Assembly (NCBI GenBank): GCA_963792895.1
Contig: CAWBYA010000003.1
Location: forward strand, 496,001 to 560,000
Source: UBA6912 sp963792895
GTDB taxonomy: Bacteria; Actinomycetota; Acidimicrobiia; Spongiisociales; UBA5794
Reading direction: 5' to 3'
Length of the DNA stretch: 64,000 bases
The translations under genes were made by a program, and so were the position numbers. Shown here piece after piece: positions 63,428 through 64,000 of this stretch. Below the pieces are notes generated by a model that made no database searches, was not told the origin of the DNA, and saw only the letters and a list, made by a program, of their open reading frames with translations. Positions within the stretch are counted from its first letter, which is position 1, and every line of letters starts with the position of its first letter.

Positions 63428-64000
63428 ACCGTTTGGTCCGGCAGCCGGTGTTGCTCAACGTGCTCGTGATCGCATTGACCATCGTGGTGGTCGGAATGGT
63501 GCTGACGATCGGGCGCGCCGAAGCCGAGCCTGCCATAACCTTGGCCGTCGACGACCCGTCGCCAGAGACGTATACCGCATCGGCCTTCGTGCAGGTGGCG
63601 GACGAAGCGGCAACAGAGGCCGCCCGTGAGCGGGCCGCATTCCAGGTGCCCGCCGAGTTCAAGATCGACACGCTGGCGCGAAGTCGGGTCGAGGGACAGA
63701 TCCGCCAGTTCTTCAACGACGTGCGCAATGCTCCTCTCGGGCCAGATCCGTTGATCATCATCACGGCGATCGCCCGTTCCCCGATGACCGCGGCCGATGA
63801 GAACAGCTACACGATCGACTACACGATCACGGTGAACAACCCACGTTCGAGGGAGCGCAGCTACGAGCTGCTCGTGGTTCCCGAGTTCGCCGATGCAGTG
63901 ACGGTCGAGCTCGTTGCAGTCGATGTCGACTACGGCGCAGACGGGCGGGTCGACCAACAGGGCATCCAGGTTCCTCTGGAGAACCCCACATGGGTCCTCG
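63424..64000 (+). CDS. pgpH: PgpH-like 7TM-HD hydrolase, N-terminal part (runs off the window)
   Basis: The frame is open from an ATG overlapping the phoH stop (63424) to the window edge, 192 codons. It starts with a membrane helix (VLLNVLVIALTIVVVGMVLTI) followed by an extracytoplasmic domain: EPAITLAVDDPSPETYTASAFVQVADEAATEAARERAAFQVPAEFKID, the shape of the 7TMR-HDED sensor domain that precedes the membrane and HD parts of PgpH (YqfF). PgpH degrades cyclic di-AMP. The HD active site is outside the window, so the call rests on the N-terminal domain and on phoH adjacency. Confidence 0.7.
   Translation, partial: MNRLVRQPVLLNVLVIALTIVVVGMVLTIGRAEAEPAITLAVDDPSPETYTASAFVQVADEAATEAARERAAFQVPAEFKIDTLARSRVEGQIRQFFNDVRNAPLGPDPLIIITAIARSPMTAADENSYTIDYTITVNNPRSRERSYELLVVPEFADAVTVELVAVDVDYGADGRVDQQGIQVPLENPTWVL

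Overview
The window is high-GC bacterial DNA with the gene order of an actinobacterium, most likely a deep branch near class Acidimicrobiia; this placement is inferred. Supporting points are the run rng-rplU-rpmA-obgE-proB-(proA)-nadD-rsfS shared across Actinobacteria, a complete rod-shape cluster mreB-mreC-mreD-mrdA-rodA, and phoH followed by a PgpH-like 7TM-HD protein, which is unusual in the better-known actinomycetes. Nearly all of the DNA is chromosomal core. The exception is a mobile or accessory stretch behind tRNA-Ala, from about 32.4 to 41.8 kb.

Layout. 1-9.5 kb: an amidohydrolase (cut by the window edge), a collagen-like lipoprotein, valS-folC, then zwf coupled to a GH15 glucoamylase. 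9.7-17.2 kb: a YghZ-type aldo-keto reductase, ndk and the overlapping cell-shape operon. 17.3-25.8 kb: tdk, the RNase E/G-L21-L27-Obg block and the proline genes proB and proA, with a methyltransferase between them. 25.8-32.3 kb: a palindromic 51-bp tandem repeat, a MoxR-VWA pair, an SLH-CapA surface protein, an enoyl-CoA hydratase, an M23 protein, nadD and rsfS. 32.3-41.8 kb: tRNA-Ala(GGC) with an integrase and excisionase against its 3' end, short repeats, a 294-bp tandem duplication, a new SEC-C protein, an XRE-controlled operon ending in a hydrolase and followed by an M28 peptidase, and a strip of toxin-antitoxin genes and remnants. 41.8-47.4 kb: a LuxR regulator, a methyltransferase, VOC and GNAT enzymes and an esterase. 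47.5-64 kb: leuS, CPBP protease, comEA-comEC, holA, greA, rpsT, lepA-hemW-hrcA-dnaJ-rsmE and phoH-pgpH.

How the genes work together. The mre/mrdA/rodA block builds the elongasome. The rplU-to-rsfS and lepA-to-phoH blocks serve ribosome assembly and stress control. HrcA has its CIRCE operator inside the last codons of hemW, so hrcA-dnaJ can be switched separately from lepA-hemW. comEA and comEC form a DNA-uptake channel.

Sequence quality. Many genes that should be intact (mrdA, obgE, proB, proA, comEC, enoyl-CoA hydratase, SLH-CapA, the VWA gene) are split by single-base indels. Almost all are +1 insertions, and they are densest between 22 and 30.4 kb. The simplest reading is residual insertion-type consensus error rather than gene decay. 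For those genes I give the full span and the places where the frame must shift. Three genes (comEA, rsfS, vapC) also seem to start at ATC, ATC and CTG, which is either real or another sign of sequence error.
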